This document shows positions 1 through 9,276 of a stretch of DNA of 64,000 nucleotides, in pieces. Source of the stretch: Desulfovibrio desulfuricans (GTDB lineage: Bacteria; Desulfobacterota; Desulfovibrionia; Desulfovibrionales; Desulfovibrionaceae). Made by a program: the position numbers and the translations under genes. Below the pieces are notes generated by a model that was not told where the DNA came from, did no database searches, and was given only the letters and a program-made list of their open reading frames with translations. The stretch lies in NCBI RefSeq assembly GCF_024460775.1, contig NZ_JANFYZ010000009.1, positions 33,715-97,714 on the forward strand. Direction: 5' to 3'. How positions within the stretch are numbered: position 1 is the first letter of the stretch; every line of letters begins with the position of its first letter.

Positions 1-28
1 TGATGACCGAAACAGCGGGGGCGTTCAT
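1..28 (-). CDS. start of a gene cut by the window edge
   Basis: Only the first nine codons are present (MNAPAVSVI on the minus strand). The ATG overlaps the TGA stop of the upstream GtrA-like gene in an ATGA arrangement, so the two are probably translationally coupled. A short N-terminus ending in VSVI is common in family 2 glycosyltransferases, and GtrA proteins often sit beside such enzymes. That identity is inference from nine residues and context. Confidence 0.35.
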
Positions 29-579
29 GCTTTATCCTCATTGCGCGCGGTGTGGGGCGTGGATGTCTGTTGCGCCGGGCTTTGCCCTGTCCCGGCGGGA
101 GCGAATGAAGCCTGCGTTCTGAATACCCAGACCTTGCACAGCACATAAACCATGACAGGCACGGTCAGAACTGCAACGGGCATGGCCCAGGCATAAGGAA
201 CACCAAGCCGCACCAGCAGCCAGACAATGGCCGAATTGCAGCACAGGCCCACAGCCTGGGTAGCCGCAAAGCGCGGCAGCATGGTGCGGTGGCTGGCAAT
301 GCCTGCGGCGGAATCCGCGGCGCGGAACGTCCACAGGCATTGCCCGAGATAGGAAACAATAAAACTGAGCGCGTAGGCCAAGGCATTGCCCGCCAGCGTG
401 GGCAAACCTGCCACGTTGACGAACAACAGCCCCAGCAGAAAGTAGCTTACAGAAGCCGCGCCGCCCACAACGCCAAAGCGCACCCAGCGCCGGGCCAAAA
501 GCCCGCGCACCATATCCGCCAGCCATCTGAAGCCCGGCACAGCCTGCCAGCCGCTAACCACGGCAAATCGCCTGCGCAC
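25..579 (-). CDS. GtrA-like family membrane protein
   Basis: A 184-residue protein with four predicted membrane segments (about 36-56, 62-82, 105-125 and 130-150) and the GtrA-type features RFGVVGG near residue 34 and WTFR after the second helix. GtrA-family proteins are small inner-membrane proteins associated with transfer of lipid-linked sugars across the membrane for surface polysaccharide modification. The start used is a GTG at 579 without a clear ribosome binding site. An ATG at 513, just before the conserved core, is a realistic alternative. It lies 9 bases after the aminotransferase stop and overlaps the next gene by 4 bases, so the three form one minus-strand unit that is probably devoted to sugar or envelope chemistry. 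Confidence 0.8.
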   Translation of the reverse strand: MRRRFAVVSGWQAVPGFRWLADMVRGLLARRWVRFGVVGGAASVSYFLLGLLFVNVAGLPTLAGNALAYALSFIVSYLGQCLWTFRAADSAAGIASHRTMLPRFAATQAVGLCCNSAIVWLLVRLGVPYAWAMPVAVLTVPVMVYVLCKVWVFRTQASFAPAGTGQSPAQQTSTPHTARNEDKA

Positions 580-588
580 TGGCGGGCG

Positions 589-1728
589 CTACTTGAGTGC
601 GGCAACAAGCGCGTCGCACACGCTCTCCACATCTTCGGCGCTGAGGCCGGGGTGCAGGGGCAGGGTCACAAGTTCGCCATAGAGCTGTTCCGTCACGGGC
701 AGCGACTCCGCGCCCCCGCCAAAGCAGCTAAGCAGGTGGTTGGGTTTGTAATGCACGCCGGTGGGGATATCGCGTGCCGCCATAAATTCCTTAACGGCAT
801 CTTTGCGGCCACCCAACACACGCACGGGCATGATATGGCGCACCACAAAGTCCTGCGGATCAGTGGCCAGCAGGGCAAGGCCCTCCACGTTGGCGAGGCG
901 CTGTTCATAAATGGCTGTAAGCATTCGGCGTGCCGGAATAAATTCCGATTCAAGCCGTCCAAGCTGTACCCGCCCGATGGCGGCCATGATATTGCTCATA
1001 TGATAACGCCAGCCCTGACGGGTCACATCGGGATCCCACGAACGCGCGCCGGCAAAACGCTGTTTTGCATCGTTGGCTACAGAAAGCAGCCGGGCGTCAG
1101 AGGCCAGATTTCCGGCGGCCTCATCAAAGGCCACCAGGCAGCCGCCTTCACCGCAGGTAATATTTTTGATGCCGTCAAAGCTGAAGCAGACCATGTCGCC
1201 AAAGCTGCCGATCATGCGTCCCCTGCTTTTGCAGCCAAAGGCGTGGGCGGCGTCTTCCACCACGCGCAAGCCTTTGACACGGGCAAAGTCGTATATGGCG
1301 TCAATATGCCAGGGATTGCTGGCATAGTGCACGGGCATGATGGCAATGGTGCGGGGGGTCAGGCGGCGTTCGGCATCGGCAAGGTCAATGGTGCCGGTTT
1401 CGGGCAGCACATCGCAGGCCACAGGCTGGCAGCCCGCGGCGGTAATGGCCTGAAAAGACGCCACAAAGGTAAGGGAAGGAACCAGAACTTCCGGCTTGCC
1501 GTCTACGCGGCACTGGGCGGCAACGCCGTCCACAGCCAGATGCAGGGCCGCAGTACCTGTATTTACGGAAATAACCTGACTGGGCTTGACGCCGAGGTAG
1601 CGGGCGACTTCTTCTTCAAAAAGGCGCACTTCGTTGCCCATGCCGAGGTAGCCGTCTTCAGTAATAACACGGCTAACGGCGCGGGCTTCAGCTTCTCCCA
1701 CAATGGAGCGGGAAAGACGCATGGACAT
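589..1728 (-). CDS. DegT/DnrJ/EryC1/StrS family PLP-dependent aminotransferase
   Basis: A 379-residue fold-type I aminotransferase of the sugar-aminotransferase class, usually acting on nucleotide-linked keto-sugars. Visible hallmarks are the NTGTAALHLA cofactor-phosphate segment near residues 56-65, the aspartate that pairs with the PLP ring nitrogen in VVEDAAHAFG (about 157-166), and the Schiff-base lysine in SFDGIKNITCGEGG (Lys188). Length is normal for the family. The start at 1728 is supported by AGGAGG about 5 bases upstream; a second ATG two codons in is possible. It lies upstream of the GtrA-like gene and the truncated gene, which fits synthesis of an amino sugar for a glycolipid or surface glycan. 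The exact substrate cannot be read from the sequence. Confidence 0.9.
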   Translation of the reverse strand: MSMRLSRSIVGEAEARAVSRVITEDGYLGMGNEVRLFEEEVARYLGVKPSQVISVNTGTAALHLAVDGVAAQCRVDGKPEVLVPSLTFVASFQAITAAGCQPVACDVLPETGTIDLADAERRLTPRTIAIMPVHYASNPWHIDAIYDFARVKGLRVVEDAAHAFGCKSRGRMIGSFGDMVCFSFDGIKNITCGEGGCLVAFDEAAGNLASDARLLSVANDAKQRFAGARSWDPDVTRQGWRYHMSNIMAAIGRVQLGRLESEFIPARRMLTAIYEQRLANVEGLALLATDPQDFVVRHIMPVRVLGGRKDAVKEFMAARDIPTGVHYKPNHLLSCFGGGAESLPVTEQLYGELVTLPLHPGLSAEDVESVCDALVAALK

Positions 1729-1885
1729 AAGGCCTCCTGCTGCGGCGGCATAACCGTAGCGGCTGTGCCGCTCCGGCTGGCGAAGGCTTCAGGCTGCGCG
1801 TCGTTCACTCAAAACACCGCAGGACGCCGGGCTTTAAAAAGTCCGCCGTCCGCACGGAATCAGTAGTGCGCGCCTGGCCGCCATG

Positions 1886-2398
1886 CTAACCCGCATCGGC
1901 GTTCATGTCGCTCAATAACGTGTCGAGGTCAAGCAGAATGAGCAGGCGGTCTTCAAGCTTGCCCACGCCCCGGATATACTCGGAGCCGATACCGCAAACC
2001 ACCGGTGGCGCAGGCTCCACAGTGGAGGCGGGAATACGCAGCACTTCAGACACGCCGTCCACCAGAAAACCCACTATCTTCTGGTTAAATTCCATTACAA
2101 CAATGCGCGTGTTGCCATCGTGCTCCAGGGCGGGCATGCTGAAGCGCGTGCGCATGTTGACGACCGGAATAACCTTGCCGCGCAGATTGATGACGCCTTC
2201 AATAAAGGCTGCGGCATGGGGTACCATGGTGATCTGCATGAGACGGATGATTTCCTGAACGGAAAGGATGTCCACCCCGAACTCTTCTTCGCCAATGCGG
2301 AACGTCACCAGCTGGAGCAGATCGCCCTCATGTTCCTGCCCGGAACCTTGCAGCACGTCCTGCCGAGTGGCTTGCGCCGCGTCCATTGTATCCGTCAT
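1886..2398 (-). CDS. cheW: CheW chemotaxis coupling protein
   Basis: A 170-residue CheW-domain protein. CheW bridges methyl-accepting receptors and the kinase CheA in the cytoplasmic signalling array. The typical sequence is visible: LVTFRIGEEEFGVDI at the start of the SH3-like fold, the EIIRLMQITMVP segment, GVINLRGKVIPVVNMR, and the C-terminal VDGVSEVLRI. I chose ATG 2398 (MTDTMDAAQ) because GGAGG lies 8 bases upstream; a longer frame to 2473 has no such site. No cheA is adjacent, so it may serve a kinase encoded elsewhere. The AT-richer 200 bases upstream presumably hold its promoter. Confidence 0.93.
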   Translation of the reverse strand: MTDTMDAAQATRQDVLQGSGQEHEGDLLQLVTFRIGEEEFGVDILSVQEIIRLMQITMVPHAAAFIEGVINLRGKVIPVVNMRTRFSMPALEHDGNTRIVVMEFNQKIVGFLVDGVSEVLRIPASTVEPAPPVVCGIGSEYIRGVGKLEDRLLILLDLDTLLSDMNADAG

Positions 2399-2597
2399 GG
2401 GATGGCCTCCATGGTATAAGCGGGCGTTTTCCGCCCATGAATCACCGCTTTTGCGGCAATCCGTCATATGCAATCCGCTGCAATCTGCGCCGGGATCAAC
2501 CCCGCTAACTGGAGCGTTCAGGCCCCGGTTTCAACCTTATCGGACAGAGCGGAGAATACTTCAGAGTGGGTGACAAAAACAATACTTTCGGGCTGGT

Positions 2598-3422
2598 TTA
2601 CGCCCAGCTTTCCACCAGCGTGCGTTCCTGGGGATTCAGGTATTCCATCCAGATTCCCCGCATGTAGTCATAGTGATTGATGCACAGCTCGGGCAGGTTG
2701 GTCCGTTTATATGCCCAGGGCTTGGGGCCGTGAAAATGCACTATCCGCGCCTCATCCCTGCATTCCTCTCTATAGGGGGGGCTGTTCCAGCAATCATCCA
2801 GCCGCGTAATGCGCTTGCCAAAAAAATAATTCACCAGCGACTGATCAAGGTTGCCGATACGCGATTCATTTTCCCGGCAAAAAGCCATGAAGTGCCCTAT
2901 CAGGTCGCGCTTGCGCAGCCGCTCAAGATTGAACAGCGCCACCCCGCTGGAATATGTCCAGATGGGAAAAGGCATGGGAACGGTGTAGTGTTCGCCCCTG
3001 TATTCATAAAAAAGCTGCTGATGCTGGTGATAAAAGGGAGCTGTGTACTCCCTTGCCATACCAACGTAGGGCGGATGCTGTGCAAAAAGTTCGTCCAGAG
3101 GGCGATAAAAAAGTACATCCGTATCGCAGTAAAGTACACGGTCGTCCTGGGCAAGCTCGGGCACAAGAGCAAGTTCCAGTTTGAGAAAGCATCCGGCGCA
3201 GGCCTGTCCCAACGGAGTGAAACCGCTTGGGTCAAGGCGCGGCGTATAGCGCGCAACAGGAATATTTTCCGCAGCGAGTTCTGCCAGCAAGGCCGCATCA
3301 TTTCCGGCGTAGACGCAGAGGCAGGGGGCATCCTTGCCCTGCACTGCGCGCAACGACCGCACCGCCACCTTGAGCAGGGTCAGATACTTGATCTTGTCGT
3401 CAAGGCAAAAAACGGTTTTCAC
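2598..3422 (-). CDS. GT8-like glycosyltransferase
   Basis: A 274-residue GT-A fold glycosyltransferase. It has a DTD metal/nucleotide-sugar motif at residues 100-102 (CDTDVLF), a LDQS motif near 192-195, and the HFHGPKPW motif at 229-236. These are the three classic family 8 landmarks, seen in LPS glucosyl- and galactosyltransferases. The protein is probably cytoplasmic or peripheral and transfers a hexose from a UDP- or similar donor. Its ATG overlaps the stop of the upstream hybrid kinase by 4 bases, an unusual partnership that implies coupled translation. The acceptor is unknown. Confidence 0.8.
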   Translation of the reverse strand: MKTVFCLDDKIKYLTLLKVAVRSLRAVQGKDAPCLCVYAGNDAALLAELAAENIPVARYTPRLDPSGFTPLGQACAGCFLKLELALVPELAQDDRVLYCDTDVLFYRPLDELFAQHPPYVGMAREYTAPFYHQHQQLFYEYRGEHYTVPMPFPIWTYSSGVALFNLERLRKRDLIGHFMAFCRENESRIGNLDQSLVNYFFGKRITRLDDCWNSPPYREECRDEARIVHFHGPKPWAYKRTNLPELCINHYDYMRGIWMEYLNPQERTLVESWA

Positions 3423-6251
3423 AGGCTTTCTCCGCGCAGACGCCGTTGCAGGGCTGCCGCCTGAGCCTGTAGGGCCGCATTGTCAAAGTCTTTTACCGAG
3501 GCAAGAATGGCGGTCAGATCTTCTGCATAGGGGGTGCCGTTCACAAGAGGCATAAACCGTTCAATGGCGCTTTCCGCATTGCCCCAGTCCGTTTCCATCA
3601 GTTCGGGCAGTTCGGCTAGCAGAGCCAGAAGGTTGTCCCGGTGCTCGCCTTCCAGGTGCATGGTGCCAGTTGTGGCCATGCTCCCATCGCCTTCAAGACA
3701 GCGCACGCGCAGCAGCACCTCGTTCATGCACGCTTCAAACTCGTCCATCAGTTCTTCGCTCGGCGGAATAAGGGGCAAAGAGTTTTCCATGTGCCGCGTA
3801 AGGCGGCATACCCGCTCCACGCCAAGGTTGGCGGCAACGCCCTTTACCGTATGCGCCAGACGGGCCGCGCCACGCAGATCGCCGCAGGCAAGCAGCCCGC
3901 GCAGCTCCCTGGCGCTCTCGCCGTAGTGATCCACAAAACGCAGCAGCAGCTCGCGGTACAATTCGCGGTTGCCGCCTACGGTTGCAAGGCCAGCCTCCAC
4001 ATTGACCGCCTGCCCCTCCGGCACTGAAGAAGTTTGGGCCGGATCGCGCATAACGTCCAGCGAAAGCCCTTCCTCGCCCTCCTGGACACGGCTTTCCGCG
4101 TCTGCTGCGGCAGAAAAAACATCCGGGCCAACATCCGCAGCCAGCGGATTGGACTGCAATCCGCCCGGAAGCCACGTTTCAAGAGCGGCATACAGGGCGG
4201 CAGGATCAACCGGCTTGGTGAGATAGTCGTTCATGCCCACGTTCTTGCCTTCCAGACGGGAAGCGGCATCGGCATGGGCAGTCATGGCAAGAATGGGCAG
4301 ATCCGCAGGTGAAAAACCCAGCGCGCGGATGCGCATGGTGGCTTGAAGGCCATCCATTACGGGCATCTGCACATCCATGAGCACAAGGTCAACGCCGCCG
4401 CCCCGCACTTCTTCAACAGCCGCAAGACCGTTGGAGGCCACACGCACGGCAAGCCCGGCCTGGGTCAGCAGCTCGCTGGCGATCTGGGCATTGATATCGT
4501 TATCTTCCACCACAAGCACAGTGCGCTGCGACGTGGTCGCAGCGCCAAGGGCACTGTCCACAACGGCGGCGGCTTCTTCCTGCGCAGAGGTTGTTTCCGT
4601 AATGGCTTCGCCCTGTTGCACCCAGCCGAAGCCCAATTCAAAGAAAAAGCGGCTCCCCTTGCCGGGTGCGCTTGCCACAGAAAGCTCGCCGCCCATGAGG
4701 TTGACCAGCTGCCGGGCCAGCGCAAGCCCAAGGCCAAGGCCGCTGTTTGATCGAGTCAACGACTCATCGCCCAGGGCAAAGGGTTCAAAAAGCTTGTCCT
4801 TGAGAACAGCATCCATGCCGGGGCCGCTGTCGGCCACCACAAAGAGCAGACGGCATCCGCCATCTTCCAGACCGCCGTGGGCAAGCTGCACGCTGCACTC
4901 CACGGAGCCAGTGCGGGTATACTTGACCGCATTGTCCAGCAGGATGCGCAACACTTCTTCCAGATGCCGTTCATCACCTTCCACAACCACCGGCACAGCC
5001 GGATCAAGTGTAAAAATCAGCTCCAACTGTTTTTCAAGGGCGCTGCCCGCCACGCTCTGCCGCAACAGCTCCAGCAGGCGGGGCAACTGAAATGCCCGGT
5101 TTTCGCGGCGCAGCAAGCCCTCGTTGACGCTTGAAAAATCAAGAATCCTGTTGACCATGTCCAGCAGCAGGCTGCCCGATTTGTTGATCTGGGAAAGATA
5201 ATCGCGCTGCACGCCACTGAGGCCCGCCTGCAGGCTCAGATAGCTCATGCCGATGATGGCATTGAGGGGCGTGCGGATTTCGTGGCTCATGCGGCGTAAA
5301 AAATCTTCCTGCACGTGTGAGGCCCTTTGGGCGAGTTCCAGCGACGACAAGGCCTGCGCACGGGCAAGCACGGCCTGCTGCTTACTTTTGCGAGCACGCC
5401 TTTCGGCCTCTTTCAGTTCGCGGATACGGGAGAACAGCGTTCCCTTCATGCGTTGCAGGGAGGCGAACATGACGGCCAGCTCATCCCGGTACTTGAGCTT
5501 CAAGGGTTCGGGATCCTCGCCCGCCGCCACGTCTTCCGCATACTGGCTGACCTCGCCCAGCGGCTTGGCGACTCTCATCTGGAAGATATAGATATTGGCA
5601 ACCGCGCTGGCCCCGAGGGCCAGCAAGGCAAAAAACATTGCCCAGACCATCTGGACAAGCGGAGACTCCTGCTTGCTCACCTGCTCCAGAAAGCTGCGGT
5701 ACTGCACTTCGCGCAGAGCCTGCGCGCTGAAAAGAACCTGCTGCGCTTCACTGTCCAGATTGACCCTGTCTACCCAGCTCTGCGCGCCTTTCAGATCAAG
5801 CCCGTCCCTGTCCCACAGGGGCGGCCCGCTATTGCCCACAGCCATGTTCACGGCGGTATCAAGCAGACTGTCGAGGTGCCTGCGCTGGGCAAGAAGCGCC
5901 TGAACCTGCCCTTGCAGACTTCCCGTCACATTGAGATTGCGGGCAATATGCTCAAAGGTTCCCTCGTGCCCGGCGGCGTCCTGCATCTCGTGGACGCGAT
6001 CCTGATTCAGCATCTGCCACTTGGCATAACGCTCTGGATTGCCCGTAAAAATAAAGGCGTGGGCTTCTTCGTAACTCTGGCGGGGTATTGGTTTCCACAT
6101 CCACCAGGAGGGAATCAAGCCTGTAATAGTTTTCGAGTACCCTGCGGCCCTCATTAAGGCCACGCCCCAGAGAGACCAGGCAAAGCCCAAGCAGCAAAAG
6201 AAGCAGCAACTGCGCGAGGTTGGAAGTTTTGATGATGGTTCTGATGCTCAT
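3419..6251 (-). CDS. hybrid sensor histidine kinase (HAMP-HisKA-HATPase-REC-HPt), apparent frameshift near the N-terminus
   Basis: Read through the break, this is a membrane hybrid kinase of about 943 residues. A membrane anchor begins at MSIRTIIK (ATG 6251). It is followed by a periplasmic helical region, a second membrane helix and a HAMP-like linker. The HisKA site SHEIRTPLN has its His codon at 5282-5284. An ATPase domain with N, G1 (DSGPGMD) and G2 (GLGLGLA) boxes comes next, then a receiver domain (MDVQMP, Asp codon 4373-4375) and a C-terminal HPt domain (AHTVKG, His codon 3851-3853). The first roughly 56 codons lie in one frame and the rest in another. They join smoothly (VETN-T-RQSYEEA) if one C is removed from a run of four on the coding strand at 6082-6085. 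The downstream part alone is open from 6190 and lacks the first helix. It is four-base overlapped with the GT8 gene. The break could be a sequencing error, a phase-variable tract or a true mutation. Confidence 0.85.
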
Positions 6252-6421
6252 GCTTCTTGCTCCCGCAGGCAGCGGACAGTGCCTTTCGTCAAGCTTGAAC
6301 CCGGACAGGCAGGCACCCCCGCGCGATTGCCGGATGGCCTCATACCTTGAAGTATTGGCATTCTTACCATAGGCTGCCGCAAAAATCATCCGCGACCATT
6401 CTGGAGAAACTGAAAACCCTC

Positions 6422-7357
6422 ATGTCCCCCACCGCCCGGAACTTATTGCCTCACGCGGCCTTGCTGACAGCCATGGCCTTTTGGGGCTCCACCTTTGTAG
6501 TGCTGCGCATCGCCCTGACCGCCCTGACCCCCCTGCAAACCATGGCCGGGCGCATGCTTGTGGCCTGTATTGTTTTTTTGCCCCTGTGGCCGCGCCTCTG
6601 GCGCGAACTCAAGGAACACGGCAATCTGGGAACACTGACGCTCATGGCCTTGTGCGAACCCTGCCTCTTTTTTCTGTTTGAAACCCACGCGCTGCGCCTG
6701 ACCACGGCTTCGCAGGCTGGCATGATAACATCCCTGCTGCCGCTTCTGGTGGCGGCAGTAGCCTTTGTCGCCCTGCGCGAACACGCGGGCCTGCGCATGT
6801 GGCTAGGTTTTTTGCTGGCTGTTTGCGGCGTCACGTGGCTCACCCTTGCCGCGGTTCCGGATGAAAAAGCCGCCAATCCCCTGCTGGGCAACATCCTTGA
6901 GGGTATCGCCATGTGCTGCGCCGCCGGATATACCGTGCTGGCCCGCCACCTTTCAACCGTATACAGCGCCCTGTGCATCACGGCTGTTCAGGCCTTTGTG
7001 GGCATGCTCTTTTTTTGTCTGCTGGCTCTTGTGGTGCCGGAATCAGACACGCTCATCAGCCTTGGCAGGGATTTTCCCGCCTGGGTTCCCTGGGCCTGCG
7101 TGTTCTATCTGGGCGGCATTGTGACCTTTGCAGGATACGGCCTGTACAATTTTGGCGTTAAGCGCCTTTCTGCTGGCCGCGCCGCCGCCTACACCAATCT
7201 CATACCTGTTTTTGCCCTGCTCTTCGGCGTCGCCCTGCTGGGCGAGAAGCTCTCTCCCGCGCAATATGGCGGGGCCTTGCTTATCGTGCTTGGCGTACTG
7301 CTGAGCCAATGGCGGGGAATAAACCGCAACGCCTTGGGCCAAAAACCGACAGTATGA
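6422..7357 (+). CDS. EamA/DMT-family transporter
   Basis: An inner-membrane protein of 311 residues with ten predicted hydrophobic helices arranged as two EamA repeats. The first starts with the AFWGSTFVVLRIAL segment. The second ends in GAALLGEKLSPAQYGGALLIVLGV-like sequence, whose EKL motif before the last helix is typical. Drug/metabolite transporters of this kind usually export metabolites or amino acids; the substrate cannot be predicted. Start: ATG 6422 has GGAG about 15 bases upstream, a little far. An in-frame ATG at 6347 would add 25 hydrophilic residues. It is divergent from the hybrid kinase and convergent with cobQ, with only 9 bases between the stops. Confidence 0.85.
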   Translation: MSPTARNLLPHAALLTAMAFWGSTFVVLRIALTALTPLQTMAGRMLVACIVFLPLWPRLWRELKEHGNLGTLTLMALCEPCLFFLFETHALRLTTASQAGMITSLLPLLVAAVAFVALREHAGLRMWLGFLLAVCGVTWLTLAAVPDEKAANPLLGNILEGIAMCCAAGYTVLARHLSTVYSALCITAVQAFVGMLFFCLLALVVPESDTLISLGRDFPAWVPWACVFYLGGIVTFAGYGLYNFGVKRLSAGRAAAYTNLIPVFALLFGVALLGEKLSPAQYGGALLIVLGVLLSQWRGINRNALGQKPTV

Positions 7358-7366
7358 TTTTTCTGC

Positions 7367-9001
7367 TCAAGCCAGATGCAGCAAGTTGAGTATGGCCGGC
7401 ATGTCCAGCGCTGCTTCCACAGCATCAGCCAGCCTGTCCAGTTCAGGGCCCAGGCTGTAGGCTGTTTCCTGCGCTGGCGGCAAACCCGCCTCATGCCGCT
7501 GGCGGCGCAAAAATGCATGGCGAAAGGCATCCTCGTCAAAAAGGCCGTGCAGATAACTGCCCCACACGCGGGCGCACCCCCGCGCATCGTATCGTCCCCA
7601 GCCCAAGGAACGGCCCTCGGAGTCGGTCATCACAACCCGCATGACGGCAGACGCGGCATCGCCCGAGGCTGGTTCGCCAGCTACACCCAACAATTCTTTG
7701 TGCAAAGAGGAGGTCTCGCCGTGATGGATTTCATAGCCTGTCACGGTCTGGCGTTCTGCCCCTGTCACACTGGCATCCGCCCATCCGGCGGCGCGGCACA
7801 GACGCTTGGCAGCCAGCAGCCTTGTACTGAGGGGCAGCAGGCCAAGCCCAGGTTCGCATCCGCCTTCTTCAATCAGCAGGGGGTCGGCTATTTCGGTTCC
7901 AAGCATCTGCAATCCCCCACAGATGCCCACCAGCGCGCCAGCGCCGCGCTCCAGGCACTGACGGGCAAATTTCTGCACCAGCCCGGCCAGTCCGGTGCGC
8001 CGCAAAAAACGTAAATCACCCACTGTATTGCGGCTGCCCGGTAAAATAACCACATGCGGCGCGCCCCACTGATCCGCGTGGCGCACAATGCGCAACTGTA
8101 CCCCCGGTTCGTCCCGCAACGCGTCAAGATCCGTGGCATTACTCAAATGCGGCAGATCGGGCACCACAATATCCAGCAAGCCGGGGGCACCAGATGTTTG
8201 CCCCATGCGCAGGCCAGGGGTCAGACCTTCCTTGAAGCTTACGGAGTCCTCTTCGGGCAGGCGCAGGTTTTCCAGCATGGGTACAACCCCCCAAAAGGGT
8301 TTGCCCGTGCGCTTCTGGATCATGGACAGGGCGGGGTCCAGCAGGCTTGCATCGCCCCGGAACTTGTTGAGAATAAAGCCCCCTACACGCCCCCTTTCAG
8401 CGCGGGTGAGCAGGGCCATGGTGCCAGCCAGGGCCGCAAAGGCCCCGCCACGGTCAATATCCGCCACCAGGGCCACATGCGCCCCGGCATAACGGGCCAT
8501 GCGCATGTTTACAATGTCGTGGGCCTTGAGGTTAATTTCGGCCGGGCTGCCCGCCCCTTCAAGCACCATCACGTCCATATCTGCGGCCAGACTGCGGTAG
8601 GCGCGGCGCACGGCCTTCCAGGCTTCCGGCTTATAGGCGAGATACTCGCCCACGCGCATGTGCCCCACGGCTTCGCCCAGTACAATAACCTGAGAACCCA
8701 CGTTGGACGTGGGCTTGAGCAACACGGGGTTCATGCGCACGTCTGGCGCGAGGCCGCAGGCGGCGGCCTGCAAGACCTGAGCGCGGCCCATTTCCTTGCC
8801 GTCGCTGGTTACAAAAGAATTGAGCGCCATGTTCTGCGCCTTGAAAGGTGCAACCCGCAGCCCCCTGCGGGCCAGCAGGCGGCATACGGCCGCCGTAATC
8901 AGGCTTTTGCCCGCGTTTGAGCACGTCCCCTGAATCATGAGAGCCGGAGGCAAAGAACGCCCCTGCCCCGATTGTGCCGTATGAACCGATCTGACCGCCA
9001 T
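7367..9001 (-). CDS. cobQ: cobyric acid synthase CobQ
   Basis: A 544-residue glutamine-dependent amidotransferase that amidates four side chains of adenosyl-cobyrinic acid a,c-diamide in cobalamin synthesis. The N-terminal ATP-binding domain begins with the P-loop-like QGTCSNAGKS (24-33) and the family block FKAQNMALNS. The C-terminal GATase domain shows the nucleophile in GICGGLQMLG (about residue 360) and the catalytic histidine region GSYLHGLFD (about 480). Length is typical but slightly long because of a 20-residue N-terminal extension before the P-loop. Start ATG 9001 is the only good candidate. Two other cobalamin genes lie at 49-52 kb, so the pathway is dispersed. I see no cobalamin riboswitch upstream. 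Confidence 0.95.
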   Translation of the reverse strand: MAVRSVHTAQSGQGRSLPPALMIQGTCSNAGKSLITAAVCRLLARRGLRVAPFKAQNMALNSFVTSDGKEMGRAQVLQAAACGLAPDVRMNPVLLKPTSNVGSQVIVLGEAVGHMRVGEYLAYKPEAWKAVRRAYRSLAADMDVMVLEGAGSPAEINLKAHDIVNMRMARYAGAHVALVADIDRGGAFAALAGTMALLTRAERGRVGGFILNKFRGDASLLDPALSMIQKRTGKPFWGVVPMLENLRLPEEDSVSFKEGLTPGLRMGQTSGAPGLLDIVVPDLPHLSNATDLDALRDEPGVQLRIVRHADQWGAPHVVILPGSRNTVGDLRFLRRTGLAGLVQKFARQCLERGAGALVGICGGLQMLGTEIADPLLIEEGGCEPGLGLLPLSTRLLAAKRLCRAAGWADASVTGAERQTVTGYEIHHGETSSLHKELLGVAGEPASGDAASAVMRVVMTDSEGRSLGWGRYDARGCARVWGSYLHGLFDEDAFRHAFLRRQRHEAGLPPAQETAYSLGPELDRLADAVEAALDMPAILNLLHLA

Positions 9002-9276
9002 GCGTGGTATCCTCCCTGCACTTGCGGCATGTCCGTTCAGTGCTGTGCCTTTTATGATATCTTTTCGGCAATATATGGATTGCGGGAAGCTACCGCAACC
9101 AATGCGCCCGGCCGCAAGGTACAGAGTCCGCCTGCCTGCACTGCGCGTTCTTCGTCTTGCACTGCTTGCCAGCTTTTCGTATAAAAGAAATGGTGGTCAT
9201 ACAAATACCCGCCGCGGCCCCGAAGGGCACGGCGGTTTACGCGGCCGCCAGGGCCGCAAATACCTGCGGAGTTTCA

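Noticed and set aside
289..1866. Long plus-strand open frame opposite the aminotransferase gene
   Set aside because: It is the antisense shadow of a clear PLP aminotransferase; composition (His/Gly-rich) and lack of family motifs show it is not coding.
9002..9276. Cobalamin riboswitch upstream of cobQ
   Set aside because: I looked for the B12-box sequence and the surrounding stems and saw none.
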